This document shows, piece after piece, positions 35,632-43,620 of a DNA stretch of 64,000 nucleotides; positions within the stretch are counted from its first letter, which is position 1, and each line of letters opens with the position of its first letter. Both the position numbers and the translations under genes were made by a program. Under the pieces are notes generated by a model, which saw nothing but the letters and a program-made list of their open reading frames with translations, ran no database searches and was not told where the DNA came from. The stretch spans positions 868,001-932,000 of the forward strand of contig CBDFJV010000007.1 in assembly GCA_965248605.1 (NCBI GenBank), written 5' to 3'. The stretch is from CAUZJF01 sp965248605 (lineage in GTDB: Bacteria; Chloroflexota; Dehalococcoidia; Lucifugimonadales; CAUZJF01).

Positions 35632-35892
35632 CTATCGGCGGTGGAAGGTACCCTTTGGCAACAAATGGGCGAGCTTCAACTCCTCGGCCAGGTCCAGCAG
35701 CGCAAGGAGGTGCAGTGCGTTGGGCCGGGTACCAGCCCGCCACCGCCTCAACGTGAGGGTATTCGTCCCCAGACGGCGGGCCATCTCACCCCAGGTGAGG
35801 CCGGAGGCGTCCTTGAACCGTTCCAGACTCCGAGGGAAGTCGTTGGGAAAGTGGTGAATCGTCCTCCGGTAGTTGATGCGTTGACGAGGCAA
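35632..35892 (-). CDS. Small XRE-like helix-turn-helix protein
   Basis: 86 residues, probably from a TTG at 35892 with GGAGG about 9 nt upstream (MPRQRINYRRTIHHFPNDFP). The HTH is LTWGEMARRLGTNTLTLRRW. Third gene of a minus-strand HTH cluster, 4 nt after the previous gene. A likely DNA-binding regulator. Confidence 0.7.
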   Translation of the reverse strand: MPRQRINYRRTIHHFPNDFPRSLERFKDASGLTWGEMARRLGTNTLTLRRWRAGTRPNALHLLALLDLAEELKLAHLLPKGTFHRR

Positions 35893-35896
35893 TGGT

Positions 35897-36220
35897 TTAG
35901 TCCTCCCTCAGTGAGATCAAGAAGTCCTCTCCGACCATGAGGTCCAGGCCCCCAGGAACCCACCGGGCGATGCGGACCAGGGAGCGATAGGCCCCGCCGC
36001 AGGGCTCCGTCCCCCGTCGCCACCTGAGCATCTGCTTGCGGTCGACGCCCAGCAGGTCGGCGAAACCGTTCCAGGTGAGGCCGGTACGTTTCTTCAGCAG
36101 GTGGAGACGCTGGACGAAGTCCTCGGGTAGTTCGCCGGTCTCGTAGGGCACAACGCGGCCCCCGATGGTGAGCTCATCGCTATCGCCGGGCAGACGGGGG
36201 GGAGAGCTGCGGGTACTCAA
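35897..36220 (-). CDS. Small XRE-like helix-turn-helix protein
   Basis: 107 residues. The HTH region is GLTWNGFADLLGVDRKQMLR preceded by LPEDFVQRLHLLKKRT. Its start overlaps the stop of the upstream gene by 4 nt (ATGA). The C-terminus (GGLDLMVGEDFLISLRED) resembles that of other small element regulators. It probably works with its two HTH neighbours. Confidence 0.7.
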   Translation of the reverse strand: MSTRSSPPRLPGDSDELTIGGRVVPYETGELPEDFVQRLHLLKKRTGLTWNGFADLLGVDRKQMLRWRRGTEPCGGAYRSLVRIARWVPGGLDLMVGEDFLISLRED

Positions 36221-36465
36221 TCAGGATGCTCAATGAAGAAGAGATCATCGAACCCGTGGAGGTCGAGCGCCTCCATCATCCTTCGCCTCACCCGTCCCGA
36301 AGGAGCCTTCTCTTTCCTTATCAGAAAGGACATGTAGCTCTTGCTGATGCCGATCTCTTCGGCGAGCCAGTTCTGGGAGCCGTTCAACTCATCCAACCGG
36401 CGCCACAGCGCCTGGGTCTTGAGCCTGACGACGCCCCGATGTTTGGGTCTCATGTGCAACTTCAC
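36217..36465 (-). CDS. Small XRE-family repressor-like protein
   Basis: 82 residues; the HTH is QNWLAEEIGISKSYMSFLIR. First gene of the minus-strand cluster, transcribed from the promoter at 36501-36530, with GAGGTG 9 nt before its ATG. It has the size and position of a phage-type Cro/repressor and is divergent from the XRE/ImmA pair. Confidence 0.75.
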   Translation of the reverse strand: MKLHMRPKHRGVVRLKTQALWRRLDELNGSQNWLAEEIGISKSYMSFLIRKEKAPSGRVRRRMMEALDLHGFDDLFFIEHPD

Positions 36466-36500
36466 CTCGCTGCTAGACTCTAAGCATAGCTTATGGTATT

Positions 36501-36530
36501 ATTGTAATCATAACGCAGATGGTTTGTCAA
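36501..36530 (-). promoter_or_regulatory. Sigma-70-type promoter of the HTH cluster
   Basis: On the minus strand: TTGACA, an 18-bp spacer, then TACAAT, close to consensus, about 36 nt upstream of the first HTH start codon. The region is markedly AT-rich. Confidence 0.75.
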
Positions 36531-36551
36531 GAACGTATGTGCTACTATCAC
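36524..36551 (+). promoter_or_regulatory. Possible divergent promoter for the XRE/ImmA pair
   Basis: TTGTCA, a 16-bp spacer, then TATCAC, overlapping the minus-strand promoter, about 47 nt before the start at 36598. Overlap of the two -35 regions would make the two directions mutually exclusive. Confidence 0.4.
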
Positions 36552-36597
36552 GGTGATATGACCATGTTCCACAGCATTGCCGCGAGCGGCTAGACCC

Positions 36598-36951
36598 ATG
36601 ACGAAAGACAGGGGCTACAAGTGGCAGAACATCGGCGCCCGCATCAGAGAGGCCAGGAAGAAGGTGGGGCTGACCCAGGCCCAGGTGAGCAAGCTGGTCG
36701 GAGTCAGCCCTCACGCCGTCTGGTGCTGGGAGGCGGGGAAGATGAAGCCCTCCCATGAGCACCTGTTGGAGCTGGCCTACCGTTGCGAGGTGAGCACCGA
36801 TTGGATTCTGGGCCGGGACGTGGTGGAGGCTGAGCTCCTCAAGGAGGCGGATGTCTCCTTCAGCAATGCCATCTCGGGCTTGCCCACGGAAGACGTGGAG
36901 TCGATCATGGAGTTCATCCGGTTTGTACGAGAGCGACGAAGGAGAACGTAA
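36598..36951 (+). CDS. XRE-family transcriptional regulator
   Basis: 117 residues from the ATG at 36598. Classic HTH_3: IGARIREARKKVGLTQAQVS then KLVGVSPHAVWCWEAGKMKP, followed by a C-terminal acidic helix. Paired 8 nt downstream with an ImmA-like protein, the usual partnership in which the protease inactivates the repressor after a signal. Divergent from three small HTH genes. Confidence 0.85.
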   Translation: MTKDRGYKWQNIGARIREARKKVGLTQAQVSKLVGVSPHAVWCWEAGKMKPSHEHLLELAYRCEVSTDWILGRDVVEAELLKEADVSFSNAISGLPTEDVESIMEFIRFVRERRRRT

Positions 36952-36959
36952 GCTGAGGG

Positions 36960-37388
36960 ATGAACAAGGCGCAGCGGAGGGCCGTGGAGTTCCGGCGCAA
37001 GCTGGGGCTACGCGGGCAGGTGGACGCCGAGGGGGTGGCCGGTATGCTGGGATTCGAGGTCATCCCGTGGGCTTTGCAGGCTCAGGAAGAGATGCGCATC
37101 GACCGTTACATGTGCATCGCCGAAGACCTGGAGCCTGACGAGAGGCGGTGGATGATCGCCCACTCCATAGGGCACTGGTTCCTGCACCCCGGCAACCACC
37201 TCTGGATATACAAGCACACCAGCTTTGGCGGCCGGATCGAGCGGGAGGCCAACGACTTCGCCTGCGCCATGCTCATGGACGTGGAGGAGGCGCTGGAGGC
37301 CCGCCTCACCGAGTCGTGGGAAATAGCGGAGCACTTCGGAATCCCCGACAGGATGGTCCGGCTTCAGTTGCCCCTGCTTTTGGAGTGA
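36960..37388 (+). CDS. ImmA/IrrE-family protein with altered metallopeptidase motif
   Basis: 142 residues. The conserved segment reads RRWMIAHSIGHWFLHPGNH and later GGRIEREANDFACAMLMDVE, the layout of ImmA/IrrE zinc peptidases. The canonical HEXXH is HSIGH here: His68 and His72 and the downstream Glu are present but the catalytic glutamate is Ser69. It may bind metal without cleaving, act as a sensor, or be a decayed protease. Co-transcribed with the XRE gene before it. Confidence 0.8.
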   Translation: MNKAQRRAVEFRRKLGLRGQVDAEGVAGMLGFEVIPWALQAQEEMRIDRYMCIAEDLEPDERRWMIAHSIGHWFLHPGNHLWIYKHTSFGGRIEREANDFACAMLMDVEEALEARLTESWEIAEHFGIPDRMVRLQLPLLLE

Positions 37389-37763
37389 GAGGCTGCGGCT
37401 ATGGCCGCTGTGACGACGCCTGGTCTAATGGTGCCCTCAATGGCGAGCGGAACCGTCCATCAATCACCCTTGGCATTTTGGCGGGGTTTTCGGACCTGCG
37501 TCCCAAGAACGGTAAGCCGGTATCTCTGCGTTCTGCTCCTGGGGCTGCCGGGGAGTGTCACCTCGACAGGCCCGCGAAGCTCAAAGCATCCATCGGTTCC
37601 GCCCGGTTCATCTCCCTTGCAAGGCGGCAACGAGGTGATCTACTTGGTGAGTCACATACGTGGTATCGGCCCTCTACCTGGTGTGGAAAGGTCGCCATCG
37701 GTCTGGATTGGTGATGATGCGGACCCACACTGTCAGCCTGTCAAGTAGTTAGCTCCGCTGACA
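37389..37763. other. Intergenic region without supported features
   Basis: 375 bp between the convergent ImmA-like gene and the broken PIN-domain gene. Only short unrelated frames are present; no RNA structure or repeat was recognised. Confidence 0.4.
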
Positions 37764-38172
37764 TCAGGGAACCGGGTTGGCGACTCCCTCAGTTGCAGCA
37801 GCAGAGGCTAGGGACGTGTCGAGGGTAGCCAGCTTAGCCTGGTGGCGTAGCGCTGTCTCAAGGTAGGCAGCATCGTACACGGTTAGGTGGTGATTCCGCG
37901 CCAGGATGAGGGTTTGCGCCTCATTGTGTGCACCGTCTATCTCGAACTGGAGCTCGCCAATGCGCTCCAGGAACCGCTCAGTTCCTTGCCGTTCGATCCT
38001 CCCGCTCCGCTCGACACTGATCAACACATTCCGAATCTCGTACCAGAAGATCCTGGGGACGATGCCGGGCTCGCCGATGATCTGCATTGCTACAGCATCG
38101 GCGGCCACGCTGTCCTTCTTCTCGGGGAAAACACCAAGCTGCCGCGACGGACGCATCAATGACGATGGCCAC
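37764..38172 (-). pseudogene. VapC-like PIN-domain toxin, frameshifted
   Basis: The N-terminus reads MAIVIDASVAAAWCFP from a GTG at 38172 (catalytic Asp6). The rest of the PIN fold (VAADAVAMQIIGEPGIVPRI; NHHLTVYDAAYLETALRHQA, with the YDAAYLE acidic motif) is in the next frame. The shift lies in a run of four C/G at 38125-38128 with one base too many. The GTG overlaps the antitoxin stop by one base. As sequenced the toxin is dead, unless the base is an assembly error. Confidence 0.8.
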
Positions 38173-38327
38173 TAGTGGCGGCCCTCGCTGCGCATCCTCC
38201 TTATCTCCTCATGGGACACTCGCTGGCGCTGCTCTCGCTCCGCAAGCATCTTGGTCACAACAGCTTTGCGCTTTGCTTGTTCCTGTGTGAGCGTATCCTT
38301 CAGATTCGTGTCTCTTTTGGCAGTCAT
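38172..38327 (-). CDS. Small antitoxin-like protein upstream of the PIN gene
   Basis: 51 residues, MTAKRDTNLKDTLTQEQAKR to HEEIRRMRSEGRH, basic and helical, joined to the PIN gene by TAGTG. Its position and coupling fit the antitoxin of a type II toxin-antitoxin pair, though no DNA-binding fold is obvious at this length. Confidence 0.6.
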   Translation of the reverse strand: MTAKRDTNLKDTLTQEQAKRKAVVTKMLAEREQRQRVSHEEIRRMRSEGRH

Positions 38328-38533
38328 TCCCTGAGTCCTTTCGAGCGGCTTGGCAGGTAGCGACTCTTAGATGTTGTCCAGTGTATTTTACACCACGGGG
38401 CCTCTCCAAGATAGCTGATACAGGGGTTCGTAAGGGCTTGGCGATCAGTGGTCCCTCAAGTAAAGAGGGGAATTAGTAACCTTGGTGTCGTGGTCGGACA
38501 CGGGCTGACTACCTCGTCACTGCGCACTCCTCT

Positions 38534-39292
38534 TCACCTTCTGACGAGCCCCTGAGCATCCCGCCTTGCCGCCTGTCTGTTGAGCGCCTTATCGAGGATG
38601 GAGAAGGCTCCGTTAATTCCGTGGTCCTCCACCCTGGGGACGGGGGCCTCCTCCTGTTTCAGCAGGGCGTGGGCAACGAAGTCCGCCATCTGAAGCAGGT
38701 AGTCGTCTTTGGAGTTGCGGAAGGCGGGGCCTCCGATGACCTGCTCTATGGGGATGTTGCGGGTCTTCTCGCCGTCCTCCCAGAGGTCGTAGCGGCTGGG
38801 GACGTGGTTTCTGACCTTGAGCCGACCGTAGAGCCGGGCGATCATCTCCTCCTTCCCCTCGTCGAAGATGAGGAAGGCGTGGCGGTTCGTCGACGCCACC
38901 GAGGTATTGATACGGTTGAGGAGCCTGTCCAGGCTGGCCTGCTCGTACCTCCTGCTCTCCGGCTTGTGAAGGCAGACGTTGATGACCTCGATGCCTCCTA
39001 TGCGACCGGCAGCATCCTCCAGGCGGCGCAGGCCCTCCAGGAAGACCTGGGCACCCTGCTCCACGGAGACCCTTTGGCTGTTCGTTCCGTTCTTCGCCAG
39101 CAGTCCCCTTCCGGCGAGCAGGTCGCAGGCGTGAAGCTCCCTGGACAGGGGGATGGCGTACCGCTCCCGCAGCTCCACACGCCATGCGTGGATGTCTTCA
39201 AAGAGTTGGTTCCAGCTTTCGCCATCCACTCCCAGGGCGGAGCGGACGTAGTAGCGGGGTCCTTCGGACTCGTCGATGTAGTACAGACGCAT
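38534..39292 (-). CDS. DUF3800 protein
   Basis: 252 residues from the ATG at 39292 (MRLYYIDESEGPRYYVRSAL). DUF3800 features: the N-terminal YIDES, a central HAFLIFDEGKEEMIARLYGR and the C-terminal KDDYLLQMADFVAHALLK. This RNase-H-like family is common in mobile elements and next to conjugation genes; the biochemical role is unknown. Last gene of the transfer module. Confidence 0.85.
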   Translation of the reverse strand: MRLYYIDESEGPRYYVRSALGVDGESWNQLFEDIHAWRVELRERYAIPLSRELHACDLLAGRGLLAKNGTNSQRVSVEQGAQVFLEGLRRLEDAAGRIGGIEVINVCLHKPESRRYEQASLDRLLNRINTSVASTNRHAFLIFDEGKEEMIARLYGRLKVRNHVPSRYDLWEDGEKTRNIPIEQVIGGPAFRNSKDDYLLQMADFVAHALLKQEEAPVPRVEDHGINGAFSILDKALNRQAARRDAQGLVRR

Positions 39293-39321
39293 GTTTTTCT
39301 CTCCAGTCTGGTACTCGGTAC

Positions 39322-40971
39322 TCAGCGGTTTTGGAAGGCGCAGACCGGCTCCCATCCCTCGGGTGCGCGCCAGGCCGCTCCCAGCGGCCCCACCCTCTCC
39401 AGCAGGCCCCTGTGGGAGACCCACAGGGGCACCCGGAGTCTGGTTCGCGCCATCTCCTCCTGGGCCACGCGCAGGAAGTGGGTCTGAGTCAGGTCGTCAT
39501 CGAAGACGACCAATACGGCGGGCTGAGCGCCGTGGTCGTCGGTGGGCCGGTGGGTGGAGTAGTAGCGCAGGTAGGGGGCGATCCTGGCCGTCATGGTCAC
39601 GGGGCGTACCGCCCGGCGCTCCCACTCCAGGAAGAAGGGCCACGTCTCATTGGCCCGGCGAATTGCGCCGTAAGCGTCGGGGTGGACCGAGTGAAGCCGC
39701 TCTCCGTAGCGAAAATACCTGGAGGCCCGCCGGGGCGGGTCGATCTGCAACAGCTCCCAGCCCAGAGCGCGTGCCTGATGAGCCAGCGCTGTAACGAAGC
39801 TATGGACGGCTTCGGTGTGCTCGATGTTCCTGAGCAGCTGGCGGCTCCTGGCGCCGGAGACGTTGCGCCACTCGGGTGGCCCCTCCGGGTCCAGTGAGTC
39901 GGCGATCCAGCGCCTGCGGGCCGCGCCCACGGAGGTCCGGTCTCTGCGTGCCAGTAGGGAGAGCCCCTCGCCGGTGAGGGCCAGGCGTCGGCCCGAGGCA
40001 AGGATACGGATTACAAGGCCCAAGGCTTCCAGACGGATGAGGAGCTGGGATACCCGTGGGGCGGAGACGCCCAGCAGTCCGGCCAGGTATTTCAGGGTGA
40101 TCCAGGGCCAGTCGGAGAGGGCGTCCAGCACCCGCTTCTCCCCAGGCTTCAGAAGGACGGGGAGCAGATGGCCGGGGAGGTACTGGACTGGCTCCTCCAG
40201 GGCGATGTCGCCGGGCAGGAACACCCGCGAGGGCTCGGCCTCTGTTGGCGGAGGGCCGCCCTGCTCCAGGCGGGGCAGCACGTACTCCAGGTCGAGGGTC
40301 GCATTAATGGAAGGCTGATGCCATATGGGGTCGCCCGTGCCACAGAGAGCCGCGTCCCTCTCCAGCGCCAGGAGGGTTGGCGTTCCGGTCGACAGCCTGC
40401 GGGCGTGCCTCAGCCGCACCTCGTCGGGCGCGAGGATGAGGACGGCGCTGGGGCGGGGCACATCCTCCCTGAGCCTCCAGAGCCGCTTGGAGAAGCTCGT
40501 CCTGTCGGAGGTGAGTCCCTGCCTGACGACGCCGATGATGCGTTCATCGGGAAGGATGATGGCGGCGTCCATAGGCATGGCCCGGTACCAGCGGAAGCGG
40601 ATGGGGTGGGCGATGTTGGAGATAGTGGCAGCGAGCCGGTAGATGACTGCGGCGGCATCCAGCCGCTCCAGCAGGACGCGCTGCCACCGGGCGGAGACGG
40701 GATAGAGGTTCAGAAGCTCATCCACGGTCATGCCCTCGTCCCCGGCCAGCCGGTGCAGCCCAGATGGGGTGAGATAGAAGCGGCGCGTTGGCGGCGTGAC
40801 GTCCGTGGCGTGGGGGACGGAGGCGGCGAGGTCCTCGGCCTCAAATTTCTCGACGCTCTCGTAGACCGAGCCCCGAGACCAGCCGGAGACGGCGACCAGC
40901 TCCAGCCGGTCGAGGAAGGGCATGGCTGCCAGATGTCCCAGTAGCTCTTCCTGGCACTCGGTGAGGGTCAT
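39322..40971 (-). CDS. Replication-relaxation (Replic_Relax) family protein
   Basis: 549 residues. Two winged-helix-like regions are seen: an N-terminal one (MTLTECQEELLGHLAAMPFL; SGWSRGSVYESVEKFEAEDL) and one at about 275-345 (GEKRVLDALSDWPWITLKYL; VSAPRVSQLLIRLEALGLVI). The C-terminal core carries GERLHSVHPDAYGAIRRANE, FFLEWERRAVRP and IAPYLRYYSTHRP. That is the Replic_Relax family of plasmids and conjugative elements, thought to take part in DNA processing. Its ATG overlaps the stop of the coupling ATPase upstream. Confidence 0.8.
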   Translation of the reverse strand: MTLTECQEELLGHLAAMPFLDRLELVAVSGWSRGSVYESVEKFEAEDLAASVPHATDVTPPTRRFYLTPSGLHRLAGDEGMTVDELLNLYPVSARWQRVLLERLDAAAVIYRLAATISNIAHPIRFRWYRAMPMDAAIILPDERIIGVVRQGLTSDRTSFSKRLWRLREDVPRPSAVLILAPDEVRLRHARRLSTGTPTLLALERDAALCGTGDPIWHQPSINATLDLEYVLPRLEQGGPPPTEAEPSRVFLPGDIALEEPVQYLPGHLLPVLLKPGEKRVLDALSDWPWITLKYLAGLLGVSAPRVSQLLIRLEALGLVIRILASGRRLALTGEGLSLLARRDRTSVGAARRRWIADSLDPEGPPEWRNVSGARSRQLLRNIEHTEAVHSFVTALAHQARALGWELLQIDPPRRASRYFRYGERLHSVHPDAYGAIRRANETWPFFLEWERRAVRPVTMTARIAPYLRYYSTHRPTDDHGAQPAVLVVFDDDLTQTHFLRVAQEEMARTRLRVPLWVSHRGLLERVGPLGAAWRAPEGWEPVCAFQNR

Positions 40972-43580
40972 GCGCCCTGCTCCTCTTCAGGAGCGTCTTG
41001 CTCCTTCTTCGTCTCGGTTGCGCCAGCCGCCTTGTCCCGCTTGGTTCGCTGATTGCGCCGCTTGGAGGGCTTGTCCCGTTTCTTGGGAGCCGCGCCATTG
41101 CTGGGCGGGGTCTTATTGCCCCTCTCCAGGGCCGCAATCGCCGCCCGGTACTGCTCCAACAGCCGCTCCGACTCGGCCTGGCCGGCGGCGATCTCCTTCA
41201 CCGGGGTGGCGTAGCCGCCAGTGGCGGCGCGGATGCGGGCGGCGACTTCGGGGTCTCCCGCCTCGGGCTTCCTGACGGCCATGGAGAAGACGGGGAGCCG
41301 CTCCTTCTCCACGGTGGCCCGCACGTAGCAGTGGTGCACCGGCAGGGAGGTGATGTCATCCTCGGAGACCCGGTCCTTCCCCAGCTCCCAGACCAGGGTC
41401 CTTGCGTCGTTACCCGCCACCTGGAAGACGGCCAGACAGCCCACGTTGGACATGATGGAGTCCTGCATGGTGCGGGAGAGGTCGCCCAGCTTGGCCAGGC
41501 CCTGGGTGGCGAGAATGAACGATGCCCCGAACTTGCCCAGCTCGGAGAGCATGGTCTCGTAGTCCACGCCGGGCATGGACTGCATCTCGTCCACCACCAC
41601 CAGGACGCCCCTGCGTTTTTCTAGGGGCAGGGCTCCCTGCTCCCGAATCACCGCGTCCACCAGGTTCAGGATGGAGGCACCCACCAGGGCGGCCACGTCC
41701 CTGCCTGCCGTTCCCTGGGAGGTGGAGACCAGCAGCACGCCGCCGTCCAGGATCAGCTGGCGCATGTCGATGGTGGATCGGGACTGGCCCAGGATGGCCC
41801 GTGCCTTTTTGGATGAGGCGTAGTAGGAGAGGCGGGTCTGGACGGGGGCCAGAGCCTCTGCCTTGTACTGGCGGTGCCAGTTACTGAAGTCCCTCCTCCA
41901 CCACTCAAGCAGGTAGGGGTCGCTCACCTTGGCCAGCACCTTGGCCTGGAACTTGTCGTCGGAGAGGAGCCTGAGCCCGTCCAGGATGGTGTACTGCTGA
42001 TCGGCGTCCACCCTCTCATTGGCCTCGTGGAGGGTCTTGACGGTCTGCTCCAGGATGGACTGCATCCTCGGTCCCCACTGGTCCCAGAGGCCCTTGGCGA
42101 CCCGCACCACCGAGTCGGCGGTGCGGTCTCTATCGGCAAATATTCTGGTGTCGAGCAGGTTGATGCCGGGAGCCCCCGCATCGTCGGCCAGGTCGATGAG
42201 GCGCACCCGGTCTATGAGGGACTCGGGCACCTGCCCCAGCAGCCCGCTCACCAGGTCGGCGTGGGGATCGACGACGACGATGGCGTCAGGGTCCTTGCCC
42301 TCGGCCTTCTGTTTGAGCTTGTGGGAGACGATGTGGTGCATGAGGGTGCTTTTCCCCATGCGGGTGCGGGCCACGTAGAGATGGTGGCGGTGCAGCAGAT
42401 CGTCGGGGAAGCTGATCTCCCGGGGATCACCCGCCGTGGTCTGGCCCACCAGAGCGCCGCCCCTGGTGCCTCTGGCCGAGGGGAGGAGCACCCGTGCGCC
42501 CGACCGCTCCACCAGCGGGGTCTCATCTCTTGCGCCCGGCGGGTGCCACAGGGATGCCACCTCCCGCACCCCCAGGACGCTGCGCTTGCCGAAGAGTCCC
42601 GTGGAAGCGGGCTGCATTGAGGGGCTGGGGATCACCCGCCGCACTTTGCCCACCCGGAAGCGGGCTCCTGCGGGGTTGTCGTAGTGGCGGTAGGCCGCCG
42701 CAACGGGACCCAGCAGCTCGTGGGGACGCTTCCCGGAATCCCCCTTGGGCAGGATGGCGGTGACCTGGAGCTCCGCGCCAAAGGCGATGCGGGAGACCTT
42801 CTCCTTGATCAACAGCGGGTCGTGGACGCGGGAGCGAGCCCTCCTCCAGCGCCACCAGCCCCAGCCCGCCACGACCGTCCCCAAGGCCACGCCAGCGGCC
42901 AGGAGTGCGGCCTTCCACGTCTCCCCGCCCTGTACCCAGAAGTAGCCCTGGAAGACGCTGAGGGCCGCCAGGCCCAGGACGATCATGAGGACGGCGTCGG
43001 TCTGGAGGGGCTTGGTCTGATAGGTGTATGAAGCGTCCCTGTGCTCGGTGGCGGGGTTCCTGACGGCCTTGTTCATGTGGGCCGCCGACCAGTCTGGTCC
43101 CAGGGAGCGCAGCAGGATCCGGGCCACGATGCGTTCCTTGTCGTGCAAAGTAGACAAGGCCCCGATCAGTGCGATGAGCGGGTCTGAGCCGGGGTCCAGC
43201 AGGTCGTCGTCCCGGAAGGTGCGGAGGGGAAGGTAGTCGGGGCCGTCGGCGGCCAGGGTCATGCTCCACGCCTCCTCTCCCTCGTCAAGGCGCAGGGGGT
43301 CCTCCTCGTGGGGCACATCCTGGATGCGGGCCTGGGGGTAGTGGGCCGATATCTGGCCCTTGACCACCTCGTCGTCGCGGCAGCGGGCCATGAGGGTCAC
43401 GCCGTCGGCGTCTCCCGCCAGCTCCAACGAGAAGGGTTCGGGGACCGCGATGGACTGGAGCAGGTTCTCCACGCCCAGGAGGGTGCGCTCCCCGGTGCGG
43501 GGCGGCGTCACCGCCAGCAGCACCGGGGGCCTTTTGTCCTTTTGGCCGCCCAGCAGCCAGCCTATGGGGTTCAGTTTCAT
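40968..43580 (-). CDS. TraG/VirD4-like conjugative coupling ATPase
   Basis: 870 residues from the ATG at 43580, with AAGGAG upstream. Two membrane helices (about residues 205-250) precede the motor domain: Walker A ARTRMGKSTLMHH near residue 410, VVVDPHADLVSGLLGQVP, Walker B GVLVVVDEMQSM near 663 and ILATQGLAKLGDLSRT. The C-terminus is Lys/Glu-rich and disordered. It should sit at the membrane and feed DNA to the secretion channel. Part of the minus-strand transfer operon; its last 4 nt overlap the Replic_Relax gene. Confidence 0.88.
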   Translation of the reverse strand: MKLNPIGWLLGGQKDKRPPVLLAVTPPRTGERTLLGVENLLQSIAVPEPFSLELAGDADGVTLMARCRDDEVVKGQISAHYPQARIQDVPHEEDPLRLDEGEEAWSMTLAADGPDYLPLRTFRDDDLLDPGSDPLIALIGALSTLHDKERIVARILLRSLGPDWSAAHMNKAVRNPATEHRDASYTYQTKPLQTDAVLMIVLGLAALSVFQGYFWVQGGETWKAALLAAGVALGTVVAGWGWWRWRRARSRVHDPLLIKEKVSRIAFGAELQVTAILPKGDSGKRPHELLGPVAAAYRHYDNPAGARFRVGKVRRVIPSPSMQPASTGLFGKRSVLGVREVASLWHPPGARDETPLVERSGARVLLPSARGTRGGALVGQTTAGDPREISFPDDLLHRHHLYVARTRMGKSTLMHHIVSHKLKQKAEGKDPDAIVVVDPHADLVSGLLGQVPESLIDRVRLIDLADDAGAPGINLLDTRIFADRDRTADSVVRVAKGLWDQWGPRMQSILEQTVKTLHEANERVDADQQYTILDGLRLLSDDKFQAKVLAKVSDPYLLEWWRRDFSNWHRQYKAEALAPVQTRLSYYASSKKARAILGQSRSTIDMRQLILDGGVLLVSTSQGTAGRDVAALVGASILNLVDAVIREQGALPLEKRRGVLVVVDEMQSMPGVDYETMLSELGKFGASFILATQGLAKLGDLSRTMQDSIMSNVGCLAVFQVAGNDARTLVWELGKDRVSEDDITSLPVHHCYVRATVEKERLPVFSMAVRKPEAGDPEVAARIRAATGGYATPVKEIAAGQAESERLLEQYRAAIAALERGNKTPPSNGAAPKKRDKPSKRRNQRTKRDKAAGATETKKEQDAPEEEQGA

Positions 43581-43620
43581 GGTGGGTTCTCCTTCCTGAA
43601 GGTGAGTTGCTATGAGTAGC

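Noticed and set aside
39184..39897. Plus-strand 237-codon frame and 38621-39487 of 288 codons
   Set aside because: Antisense to DUF3800 and Replic_Relax genes; composition and lack of start signals mark them as shadows.
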